The notes under the pieces: model-generated
What the model was told of the DNA's origin: nothing
What the model saw: the letters and a program-made list of their open reading frames with translations, nothing else
Databases searched by the model: none
Program-made: the position numbers and the translations under genes
DNA from: a virus
Strand: one strand, 5' to 3'
IMG/VR virus record: IMGVR_UViG_3300046780_000888
Location: 1-64,000 of that record
DNA length: 64,000 nt
Shown: one piece after another, positions 11,392 to 17,560 of the stretch
How the letters are laid out: each line of letters opens with the position of its first letter
Numbering within the stretch: the first letter of the stretch is position 1

Positions 11392-11419
11392 AGTCTACCG
11401 GCTACGCGGGCGGCGTCAA
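11392..11419 (-). promoter_or_regulatory. Leaderless promoter for hicB
   Basis: Reading leftward: TTGACG (11419-11414), 16-base spacer, TAGACT (11397-11392), then 8 bases to the hicB ATG. The start of transcription should fall at or next to the start codon. Confidence 0.6.
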
Positions 11420-11476
11420 GCGACTCCCTGGACAGGAAACACGAGCGCACAGAACCTGCTGTTCAGACTGCCTCAC
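11402..11476 (-). CDS. MRQS micro-ORF
   Basis: 24 codons (MRQSEQQVLC...) starting with the repeated GTGAGGCAGTCTGA sequence and overlapping the upstream stop. It ends just before hicB and covers the hicB -35 box. It may be a remnant of a lost cassette or a leader peptide rather than a functional gene. Confidence 0.35.
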   Translation of the reverse strand: MRQSEQQVLCARVSCPGSRLTPPA

Positions 11477-11748
11477 GTTCCTGGATCCTTTCCAGATTCG
11501 TTTCCGTGCTCCTGTCGGCCGTCTCCAACATAGAGGAGCCGGTAGAGCGCCTGCTGTAGATCCACGATGTCTAGCCCGTGCGGCGTCTCGAACCCATGGC
11601 GTTGCAGCACATCGGCCACGTCAATCACTAGCCCAATCGTGAAGCGGGAATCGTGCTCCGGAGTGGGACGAATCGGGTAGCTGCGCTTCGACACCGTAGA
11701 TTCGATCGGAGCGACCTTCTCGGTACTCTCTTTTTCAGACTGCCTCAC
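11473..11748 (-). CDS. Small MRQ-family cassette protein
   Basis: 91 residues. The N-terminus MRQSEKESTEKVAPIES belongs to a tag shared by neighbouring genes; the body (FTIGLVIDVADVLQRHGFET; GLDIVDLQQALYRLLY) is an unrelated alpha/beta-looking domain. The start GTG overlaps the upstream stop. Function unknown. Confidence 0.6.
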   Translation of the reverse strand: MRQSEKESTEKVAPIESTVSKRSYPIRPTPEHDSRFTIGLVIDVADVLQRHGFETPHGLDIVDLQQALYRLLYVGDGRQEHGNESGKDPGT

Positions 11749-12059
11749 GGTTTGCTCCTGACGCTAGGGTCGTTTCTGCCTACCCGAGCCATCGCCTGCT
11801 CCGCCCTCATGAGCGCAGCTTCGATTCCGCGCTTTTGCTGAGTCGTCCAGCGCACCTCATCCTTGAGCGCGAGAAGCACGCCGGAGCACGTCGCGAGCGC
11901 GAGGTGTAGTTCCTGCACCTGACCCTCTCGAATCGGCAGCGGGTCCAGTGAACAGTCGTGCCCGCTCGGACACGCGCCATCGACCAGCGCTCGGTAGCAG
12001 GAACGGCAATACTCAGGTTTCGCCACCTTCGCGAGACTCTGCTTCTTGGACTGCCTCAC
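11745..12059 (-). CDS. MRQ-family cassette protein with Cys cluster
   Basis: 104 residues. Shared tag MRQSKKQSLAKVAKPE, then YCRSCYRALVDGACPSGHDC, a probable zinc site, then a helical region (LHLALATCSGVLLALKDEV). Ends SVRSKP, the C-terminal signature encoded by the junction repeat. Confidence 0.6.
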   Translation of the reverse strand: MRQSKKQSLAKVAKPEYCRSCYRALVDGACPSGHDCSLDPLPIREGQVQELHLALATCSGVLLALKDEVRWTTQQKRGIEAALMRAEQAMARVGRNDPSVRSKP

Positions 12060-12220
12060 GGTCGAGGGTCCTTTCTGTGCTGCAAACGAATGTCACCCAC
12101 GTAGAACTTCTTCCGACACCGGTAACAGTGAATGAGCGGTTCTCCGCCGGAATCGGGAGACCAGCCTCCGGGCACGTGACCCCGAAAGAAGCACAGAATC
12201 GAAGCGACAAACTGCCTCAC
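12056..12220 (-). CDS. Short MRQ-family cassette protein
   Basis: 54 residues (MRQFVASILCFFRGHVPGGW...). Its GTG start lies in the repeated GTGAGGCAGT block and its TGA overlaps the next GTG. One HCYRCRKKFY motif may be half a zinc ribbon. Function unknown. Confidence 0.55.
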   Translation of the reverse strand: MRQFVASILCFFRGHVPGGWSPDSGGEPLIHCYRCRKKFYVGDIRLQHRKDPRP

Positions 12221-12561
12221 GGTTTCACCCTGAGGCTACGGTCGATTCTATCCACCACTAGCCTAGCGCGCCGAATCTCCCCGTCCGTGATGTAGTGACC
12301 AGAAATGGCGCGGTCGTCATCTTCAGAGGCGCAGGGAAGTTCCGCGAACGAGGCGAGTACCCGTCTCGCATCACCGAGCAACTCCTCTATCTTCTCGTAC
12401 GTCGGTCCGGCCTCGAATGTCTCATAGCTGTCGTAGAAGCACTGACCGATGAACCCACCACCGTTATGCTCGGCCTCAACCTGCCCGCAGTTGCGACACG
12501 TCTGCTGGTCGGAACCGATCGGAACCACCTTCGGCGGGACGTGGTTTTCAGACTGCCTCAC
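12217..12561 (-). CDS. MRQ-family cassette protein with zinc-ribbon-like motif
   Basis: 114 residues. Tag MRQSENHVPPKVVPIG, then TCRNCGQVEAEHNGGGFIGQ as a CxxC-type element, then a helical C-terminal half ending DRSLRVKP. GTG start at 12561 is fixed by the repeat and the GTGA overlap. Confidence 0.6.
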   Translation of the reverse strand: MRQSENHVPPKVVPIGSDQQTCRNCGQVEAEHNGGGFIGQCFYDSYETFEAGPTYEKIEELLGDARRVLASFAELPCASEDDDRAISGHYITDGEIRRARLVVDRIDRSLRVKP

Positions 12562-12779
12562 GGTCGCGCCTCGCTTCCAGAATCGTTTCTGTCTACCGGA
12601 GGACTCGGCAAGTGCGTCCACCAGTCGATGTGCCACGGGTAGCTGCCGCCCACCCATCTGCTGGTTTCGTGGTGAAACAGGGCGACCCGGTACTCGCCGT
12701 CGATGTCCGAATACGCGAGGACCCGCGCATCCGTAGGTGGAGGACTATTCGCCGGAAACCACTCGACAGACTGCCTCAC
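12558..12779 (-). CDS. DUF551-like protein
   Basis: 73 residues. DARVLAYSDIDGEYRVALFH and IDWWTHLPSPP fit the short DUF551 family (hallmark WxPLPEPP end), common in phage early regions and of unknown function. GTG start within the junction repeat; the MRQS tag is present but short. Confidence 0.65.
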   Translation of the reverse strand: MRQSVEWFPANSPPPTDARVLAYSDIDGEYRVALFHHETSRWVGGSYPWHIDWWTHLPSPPVDRNDSGSEARP

Positions 12780-13441
12780 GGCCGCGCCTCGATTCTGTCC
12801 ACCATCGACATGTCCGGCTTCCCGTGCCAGCGCGCCCATTCTCCCCAGATGAGCCGCCACGCCTCGATATCGATCCCCAGCTCTCGGAGCCGTCGCATCG
12901 CGTGGTCCGTCGCGAACATCGGCATCGGCCCGGCTCGGTTGAATGCCGCTCCGTCACGCTGTGAAGGGGGCGCGAAGCCACGCGCAGGGCCCCAGGGGGC
13001 GAGGATGACCTCCTCGAAACCCCACGCTTGCCACTCGCGCTCGCCGTCGTGCCCGATCTCGCTCTCGGACAAGCCGTAGTTGCGAAGCGCACGCTCCTTC
13101 GGAGTCGCGGCAACAAAATGCCCGACCTCATGGAGCAGCCATTCCATCGCACCCTCCGGAACCGAAACGGACAGCGTCTTCTTGGCGGGGATTGCTGGTT
13201 CTTCGCCAAGCTCGTCTTGCTCCTCTGGAAAGATGTGAATCGCCGGGCGCTCGCGCCGCTGACGCCGCTCACGTTTGAGGGTCTCTTCCGAGCTCTCGCC
13301 GCCTCCGCCACCACAGGCCCATATAGTGCCGTCCGCCAGTGGTAGCTTGGGCAAGTAGGCCATGCCGGTAGTAGCCGAGGCGAGCGCCAGCGCTTGGCTC
13401 CAGAGCTCAGGTCTCTCTGCGGTTAGAGCATTGCCGATCAT
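12776..13441 (-). CDS. HEXXH metallopeptidase-like protein
   Basis: 221 residues. EWLLHEVGHFVAATPKERAL contains HEVGH, the zinc-binding HEXXH motif, and GEREWQAWGFEEVILAPWG ~30 residues later offers an acidic third ligand, broadly the layout of ImmA/IrrE-type peptidases. A Gly-rich stretch (WACGGGGGESSEE) precedes the domain. A role in cleaving a repressor near the integrase would fit but is inference. Confidence 0.5.
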   Translation of the reverse strand: MIGNALTAERPELWSQALALASATTGMAYLPKLPLADGTIWACGGGGGESSEETLKRERRQRRERPAIHIFPEEQDELGEEPAIPAKKTLSVSVPEGAMEWLLHEVGHFVAATPKERALRNYGLSESEIGHDGEREWQAWGFEEVILAPWGPARGFAPPSQRDGAAFNRAGPMPMFATDHAMRRLRELGIDIEAWRLIWGEWARWHGKPDMSMVDRIEARP

Positions 13442-13758
13442 CTGCCATCCACCTCATCCACCGCGGACTTGCCCTCCACGGCCATTCGGATCGCGATGGC
13501 GGCCGGCAGTAACCCGGCTTCCACGAATGGCAGGAACGAGCGGTGCCGCCGAATCGCAAACTCGGCCTGACCTTCGTCGTAGAACTCGCCGATGAAATCC
13601 TCGTCAACTTCGTCGGGATTGCTATCGTGTCGCTGCCGTTTTCGGGATTGTGCCGACAAGCGCGCTTCGGCCGCTGCGATGATGCGACGGTACTTGGCGC
13701 CCTCCGAGCTGGTTGCCTCCGTGCTGGTTGCCTTTGGTGTCGTCTTCTGTGATTTCAT
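13438..13758 (-). CDS. Hypothetical protein cotranslated with integrase
   Basis: 106 residues, ATGA overlap with the end of the integrase gene. Basic, low-complexity N-terminus (SQKTTPKATSTEATSSEG), then a helical acidic core. It could be a recombination directionality factor by position and size, but its sequence gives no proof. Confidence 0.5.
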   Translation of the reverse strand: MKSQKTTPKATSTEATSSEGAKYRRIIAAAEARLSAQSRKRQRHDSNPDEVDEDFIGEFYDEGQAEFAIRRHRSFLPFVEAGLLPAAIAIRMAVEGKSAVDEVDGR

Positions 13759-14705
13759 AGCCCCATATCCTCCGTTGCGTTGCGTTTCGAGAGGTCGGCG
13801 ATCCGAATGTACCGCCGCACCATGTTCGCGTTCGCGTGCCCGGTGTGCCGCATGATCTCGCTCTCGGTGTGACCCTTGAGCGCGGCCTCGGTGACGAACC
13901 CGGCCCGGAGCGAGTGCGCGCCGTAGCCATTCGAGTCGATGCCCGCGAGCGTCATCAGTCGCTTCACGACCTTCTCGATGTACTGCGGCCAGAGGGCGAC
14001 CTTCTCGCCGTACTGCACCACGCGGTTCCACCGGGAGACGGGACGGAAGATCGGACCCGAATCGATCTTCGCGGTCGCGAGCCACTGCTTCAGGAGCAGG
14101 ACAGGATCCGTCTCCGGGTTCTTCCCGAAGAGGACCATCTTCTCGAAGCCGTTGCCCTCCTGGTCCTCTTTCCCGCGCACCACGAGCACCGTCATGCCCT
14201 TCTCGTGGAACGTCACGTGCTCCACGAGGCAGTCGGCGATCTCGTGCCGGCGCATCGCGCAGGCCCAACCGAACGAGACGATCGCACGGTCCCGAATATT
14301 CATCAGGGTGGTCGGCGGGCACGCCGCTAGCATCGCAATCACGTGCTTCGCGAGGAGCGGCTTCATGCCCTCGGCGCGGACCTTCTTCGTGCGGCGGACC
14401 CCGCGCCAGACCTGCTGGACGGCGGCCTCGAAGCGGGGGCTCTTGTGTCCGACCGCCTCGTGCGCCTCGCCGATGGCCGAGAGGAACTGAGAGATGGTGC
14501 TCACAGAGAGACCGTCCTCGGCCATCTTCGCGATGTAGAGCCGGACGGTCTCCGGCTTCGCGGGGACGGCCTGCTCCCCGACAGTCGCGCACCAGTCCTT
14601 GAACTGACGCATCTTGGTTTCGTAGGCGTCGCGCGTGCCCGGCGCGCGTGAATGTTGGGCGTACTTGAGCGCTGCGACCGCGAGGTCGCTGTGTTTCTCC
14701 TGCAT
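13755..14705 (-). CDS. int: Tyrosine recombinase / integrase
   Basis: 316 residues. SAM-like N-terminal core-binding domain (residues ~10-100), then the catalytic domain with R152 (CAMRRHEI), K179, H264-x2-R267 (HSLRAGF), H290 (TGH) and Y299 (MVRRYI). All catalytic residues are present. It integrates and excises the element, marking it as temperate or plasmid-like. An in-frame stop just upstream fixes ATG 14705. The gene lies inside the leftward operon instead of at its end. No attP core could be identified by eye. Confidence 0.92.
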   Translation of the reverse strand: MQEKHSDLAVAALKYAQHSRAPGTRDAYETKMRQFKDWCATVGEQAVPAKPETVRLYIAKMAEDGLSVSTISQFLSAIGEAHEAVGHKSPRFEAAVQQVWRGVRRTKKVRAEGMKPLLAKHVIAMLAACPPTTLMNIRDRAIVSFGWACAMRRHEIADCLVEHVTFHEKGMTVLVVRGKEDQEGNGFEKMVLFGKNPETDPVLLLKQWLATAKIDSGPIFRPVSRWNRVVQYGEKVALWPQYIEKVVKRLMTLAGIDSNGYGAHSLRAGFVTEAALKGHTESEIMRHTGHANANMVRRYIRIADLSKRNATEDMGL

Positions 14706-14754
14706 GGTCCGTCAGACGGAGACAGCTCGCGGATATTCACGCCTCGCTCCTGCC

Positions 14755-15189
14755 TCATCCGGATCTCCTGACCGCGCGCTCGCTGGTTCTTGAGCGACGC
14801 CGCCGGTCTTTTCGTTCGAGATATGCAAGCGAGTCGCGCGCATCGACGCGGTCCAACAAGTCGAGCAGTTCGCTGGCCTTCACGGCGAGCTCTGCGGAAT
14901 CGAATTCCATCAACTCATGCACGGTCTCGCCCTTCTCAGCGATGAGCGTTTCGATTCCATTGCGGAGTTCCTCGGCCTCTCTCCCGTTGAGAGAGCTCGC
15001 GTGCCGCGGAGGCTTGCACGCCGAACACTTGCAGAGGCACGACGGCCGCTGCTCGTTGTAGTTGTCGCACCCTGGGCCTCGACAGTGCTTGCCCCAGAGG
15101 AGCGGCTTCGTCGCATACGGGTCGGACTCAGGTTTCGCGACCTTTGCCGGACGCGATCGTTTCGTAGCCTTGTGGCGTGTCTGCCTCAC
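14755..15189 (-). CDS. MRQ-family cassette protein with Cys-rich domain
   Basis: 144 residues from the repeat-encoded GTG. The tag (MRQTRHKATKRSRPAKVAKPE) is more basic than in other members but ends in the same KVAKPE. HCRGPGCDNYNEQRPSCLCK plus CSACKPP gives six Cys/His ligands, and a helical acidic region follows. Ends at an ATGA overlap 50 bases before the integrase. Confidence 0.6.
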   Translation of the reverse strand: MRQTRHKATKRSRPAKVAKPESDPYATKPLLWGKHCRGPGCDNYNEQRPSCLCKCSACKPPRHASSLNGREAEELRNGIETLIAEKGETVHELMEFDSAELAVKASELLDLLDRVDARDSLAYLERKDRRRRSRTSERAVRRSG

Positions 15190-15404
15190 TTCGGCACCGC
15201 GCTTCCGTGAGCCAATCGGAGGCGCCGAAGTACCTCGTCCTTCATTGCCACGAGGTTCTGACGGAACGTCTCGCTCATTGGGTCGAAGCAGATTCCGCTC
15301 GCGCCCGGAGCCCACCGCGCCGTCGCGTCGATAAGGCGCCTTACAACCTCGTCATCCGTCAGGTGGTCGTACTTACCTCGCGGCTTCTTATTTGAATCAG
15401 CCAT
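15186..15404 (-). CDS. Small hypothetical protein
   Basis: 72 residues, helical (LTDDEVVRRLIDATARWAPG; NLVAMKDEVLRRLRLAHG). Overlaps the next gene through a GTGA junction. Function unknown. Confidence 0.55.
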   Translation of the reverse strand: MADSNKKPRGKYDHLTDDEVVRRLIDATARWAPGASGICFDPMSETFRQNLVAMKDEVLRRLRLAHGSAVPK

Positions 15405-15597
15405 CGGATTTCTCCACCCGCTCGACGCGCCACTCGCTCCGTTCGGCGCTTACCAGCCACTCGGCGAACAGGTCGCCGATGCGCATGTCGAAATTCGACG
15501 CCGCGACCCTGCCGTCCACGACTAGCACGAGTTGCGGGTTGTGCTTGCTGCTGCTCGCAGTCGTGACGCGGTACCAGCCGTCTCGCTCGTGCCTCAT
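15397..15597 (-). CDS. Small beta-rich hypothetical protein
   Basis: 66 residues beginning MRHERDGWYRVTTAS (ATGAGGCACGAG start, a diverged member of the repeated start). The body is beta-rich (LVLVVDGRVAASNFDMRIGD). Function unknown. Confidence 0.55.
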   Translation of the reverse strand: MRHERDGWYRVTTASSSKHNPQLVLVVDGRVAASNFDMRIGDLFAEWLVSAERSEWRVERVEKSDG

Positions 15598-15809
15598 TTT
15601 GCATGGTCCTTTCTTGAAGCCCTGCGGTCGCGAAGAATCATTGTGAGGACCACAGGCAGCATGAACGGCCACCACGTGCCGAGAGCCATAGCGGGCCCCC
15701 ATGCGTCCGGAATTCCTCGCCGTCGCCACGACGTTTGGACAAGCACTCCGGTCACGAGCGACATCACAAAGTATAGTCCCAGAAATATATACAGCTCACG
15801 CTCCGTCAT
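15594..15809 (-). CDS. Two-span membrane protein
   Basis: 71 residues. Two hydrophobic helices (LYIFLGLYFVMSLVTGVLV; ALGTWWPFMLPVVLTMIL) separated by a basic loop and a basic end, N-out/C-in or hairpin topology. By size it could be a holin or a superinfection-exclusion protein; no further support. Confidence 0.55.
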   Translation of the reverse strand: MTERELYIFLGLYFVMSLVTGVLVQTSWRRRGIPDAWGPAMALGTWWPFMLPVVLTMILRDRRASRKDHAK

Positions 15810-16072
15810 AGCGCCCCCTGGAGCATCTCGATTGCCTTAGCGGCCAATCCAGCCACCGGCTCCGAGTGCTGGTGCGACAAACGCAGGGCCTTGATCGCCA
15901 GCGCCGCCCCTTCTCTCAACTTCGCTGCCTCCCGACACTCGGCGATCAGGACGCGCCCCGCATCAACCAACGCGTCGCAATACGCGAACCGCGTTTCCGG
16001 CCGGTGCCCGTCGCGTTCTGCCTGGGCGATCAAGCGATCGAGCTCGTCGAGGATAGGGATGATGTCGGGCAT
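15806..16072 (-). CDS. Helical hypothetical protein
   Basis: 88 residues, almost entirely helical (PILDELDRLIAQAERDGHRP; AKLREGAALAIKALRLSHQ). Overlaps the next start (ATGA). Function unknown. Confidence 0.55.
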   Translation of the reverse strand: MPDIIPILDELDRLIAQAERDGHRPETRFAYCDALVDAGRVLIAECREAAKLREGAALAIKALRLSHQHSEPVAGLAAKAIEMLQGAL

Positions 16073-16074
16073 CG

Positions 16075-16362
16075 CTACTCCCCGCACCTGTCGCAGACCA
16101 TGATGGCCCCGCCCGGCGCTTGCGTCCGCCTCAGTTTCCCGCCGCACTCGCAGTCGAGTCCAGGATTTGGATGTACCCGCCAATTCGCGGCGCGAACGTC
16201 GATCACGTCGGCTGCCCTGCCGATGAAGTCGCGGCCCCGTCGTCCCCTGATGCTGGCGATCGTGCGCTCGCTCGTGCGATTCAGCGCCACCGCGGCGCGG
16301 ATCAGGAGCGCATCCAGGTATCGGCTCGCCGTCACGGGAGCTCCTTTTCTTGGGTCGGTCAT
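16075..16362 (-). CDS. First gene of leftward operon, zinc-ribbon protein
   Basis: 95 residues. A basic helical N-terminus (AVALNRTSERTIASIRGRRG) and a C-terminal CECGGKLRR...MVCDRCGE zinc ribbon suggest nucleic-acid binding. As the promoter-proximal gene of the leftward operon it could be an early regulator (inference). Its mRNA would carry the 16374-16435 hairpin in the leader. Confidence 0.55.
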   Translation of the reverse strand: MTDPRKGAPVTASRYLDALLIRAAVALNRTSERTIASIRGRRGRDFIGRAADVIDVRAANWRVHPNPGLDCECGGKLRRTQAPGGAIMVCDRCGE

Positions 16363-16373
16363 CTGAAAGAAGT

Positions 16374-16435
16374 GAGCGTGCCGGCGGGGCTCCCCGATCG
16401 CCGGAGGGATCGGCATCAGGGTCGCCGGCACGCTC
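16374..16435 (-). promoter_or_regulatory. Large stem-loop in the leftward 5' leader
   Basis: A perfect 13-bp inverted repeat (16374-16386 with 16423-16435, GAGCGTGCCGGCG) encloses a second 6-bp stem (CCGATC 16394-16399 with GATCGG 16408-16413). It lies between the candidate leftward promoter and the first leftward gene, so it would form at the start of that transcript. Possible roles are mRNA stability, attenuation or protein binding. Confidence 0.6.
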
Positions 16436-16444
16436 TGAGTCCTG

Positions 16445-16473
16445 TGGCTATCATGGCTAGCCAATTGTGTCAA
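16445..16473 (-). promoter_or_regulatory. Operator palindrome and leftward promoter
   Basis: TTGACA lies at 16473-16468 reading leftward, with TAGCCA 17 bases on as a weak -10. The spacer and -10 are covered by 16445-16465, a 21-base sequence containing TGGCTA...TAGCCA that is repeated exactly at 23875-23895. Likely repressor-controlled divergent switch region. A possible rightward -10 (TACAAT, 16525-16530) lacks a clear -35. Confidence 0.5.
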
Positions 16474-16552
16474 CCGGGCTTGACCAGGGGCTGGTAGGCG
16501 CCCAGATTGGGCTTGTTGGCGCACTACAATCACCTGCGAGGGCGAGGCTAAG

Positions 16553-17275
16553 TTGCCGCGGCGCATGGCGGGCACGCTGTCGCCGGTGCAGATGTCGCAC
16601 GCGGCGCGCGTTGGGCACGACCGCTACGTCGCTCGCGGGCAGACGATGCGGCCGGAGATCCTCGACGTGCAGACCGCGCAAGCGGAGCAAGCCGTCGCGT
16701 TCGCGCTCAATCGGGAATGGGTCGGCGACTTCGTTCGGGTGAGCGAATGGAAGATCTGGCGAACGATGACGAAGGATGTGCGCGGCATGCAGGTGCGCAT
16801 GACGGCGCTGCCCCTCGGCGGACTCGCGCTCGACGAGAGCGATGCGGACGATCACGCCTTCGTGCTCGTCATCAATCGTGACAGTCCGCACTTCGTTGTC
16901 GCGGGTTGGATCCTTGGTCGAGACGCGAAGCAAGAAAAGTTTCGCGACACGGAAGAGACGCTCGGTCCGCCACGCTTCCTTGTTCCGCAAACAGAACTCC
17001 TTCCGTGTTGGGAGCTCAAGCGAGAGCCCGAGCACCGGAAGCGCGGTGAGCGGACGAAGGATCCGGCGAAGGACTTCGGCGGGACCGGTCGCTTCCCGCA
17101 GCGGCGCTACGCCGACACCGGCGAGCACCCAAGCAAGTACGGAAACATCATCCGCTCGAAGTTCGATCTGCCGTGTTGCCGTTGCCAGACGATCATCCCC
17201 GCTGGGATGCTTTGTGGAGGCAGCCTGGTGACGGGCAACATCCACGGAGATCCGGCGGACTGCAAAAAATCTTAG
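16553..17275 (+). CDS. First gene of rightward operon, unknown
   Basis: 240 residues from TTG 16553, preferred for its GAGG 5-6 bases upstream; ATG at 16565 or 16592 are alternatives. HAFVLVINRDSPHFVVAGWI and LGRDAKQEKF resemble a recurrent phage protein of unclear function that carries a possible nuclease-like beta core. The C-terminus has a Cys cluster (LPCCRCQTIIPAGMLCGG). Position suggests an early replication or recombination role. Confidence 0.55.
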   Translation: MPRRMAGTLSPVQMSHAARVGHDRYVARGQTMRPEILDVQTAQAEQAVAFALNREWVGDFVRVSEWKIWRTMTKDVRGMQVRMTALPLGGLALDESDADDHAFVLVINRDSPHFVVAGWILGRDAKQEKFRDTEETLGPPRFLVPQTELLPCWELKREPEHRKRGERTKDPAKDFGGTGRFPQRRYADTGEHPSKYGNIIRSKFDLPCCRCQTIIPAGMLCGGSLVTGNIHGDPADCKKS

Positions 17276-17316
17276 CGACCTTCCCAGGCTTCCCGCGGTT
17301 TGCCGGAAGAACCACG

Positions 17317-17346
17317 TTGACATCCCGGATTGGGTTTTGATAGACC
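17317..17346 (+). promoter_or_regulatory. Promoter for the RHH regulator
   Basis: TTGACA (17317-17322), 18-base spacer, TAGACC (17341-17346), then 10 bases to the ATG at 17357, giving a leaderless or very short-leader transcript. No Shine-Dalgarno precedes the ATG. Confidence 0.6.
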
Positions 17347-17356
17347 CATCGATCCG

Positions 17357-17536
17357 ATGTCCGAACCAATCAAAACCTCTCGACGCATGGACCTCATGCT
17401 CGATGCCGAAGACGGCAAGCTCTTGTCGCGCGTGTCGCGGCACGAAAAACTCTCGAAAGCCGACATTCTACGGCGCGCTCTTCGGGAGTACGCCAAGAAG
17501 TCGCTCCCTGTAGAAGCTCAATCAAAAGTCGCTTAG
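17357..17536 (+). CDS. Ribbon-helix-helix transcription regulator
   Basis: 59 residues. KTSRRMDLMLDAEDGKLLSR then SKADILRRALREYAKKS fits the RHH fold (beta-strand, two helices). Transcribed from its own promoter immediately upstream of the replication genes, it is a candidate repressor for the palindromic operators in this element (inference). Confidence 0.65.
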   Translation: MSEPIKTSRRMDLMLDAEDGKLLSRVSRHEKLSKADILRRALREYAKKSLPVEAQSKVA

Positions 17537-17560
17537 TCGTAACCGCACGGGGAGTTCCGT

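Larger units (their letters stand above)
11464..12803 (-). repeat. Array of start-associated junction repeats
   Basis: Six imperfect direct repeats of 32-49 bases sit exactly at consecutive gene junctions: 11464-11508, 11736-11784, 12049-12080, 12210-12256, 12549-12597, 12767-12803. Core on the coding strand: (A/C)CCGTGAGGCAGTCTGA preceded by AGAAACGA-like and GAGG/GGAG segments. Each copy supplies the last codons and stop of one gene and the Shine-Dalgarno, start and first codons of the next. Related copies occur at the starts 15189 (GTGAGGCAG) and 14758 (ATGAGGCAG). Confidence 0.8.

Noticed and set aside
11464-12803. CRISPR array
   Set aside because: The repeats recur with spacers of about 125-290 bases that are coding and unequal, the repeats are imperfect, and no cas genes are present.
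14501-14758. 85-codon frame beginning MRQE at the repeat-type start before the integrase
   Set aside because: Its start fits the junction motif, but the body overlaps the integrase out of frame. It is more likely a short coupling peptide or a relic than a gene.
16525-16530. Strong rightward promoter before the first early gene
   Set aside because: TACAAT is a fair -10 box, but there is no -35 at 16-18 bases; TTGACC at 16480 is too far upstream. Kept only as a weak possibility.
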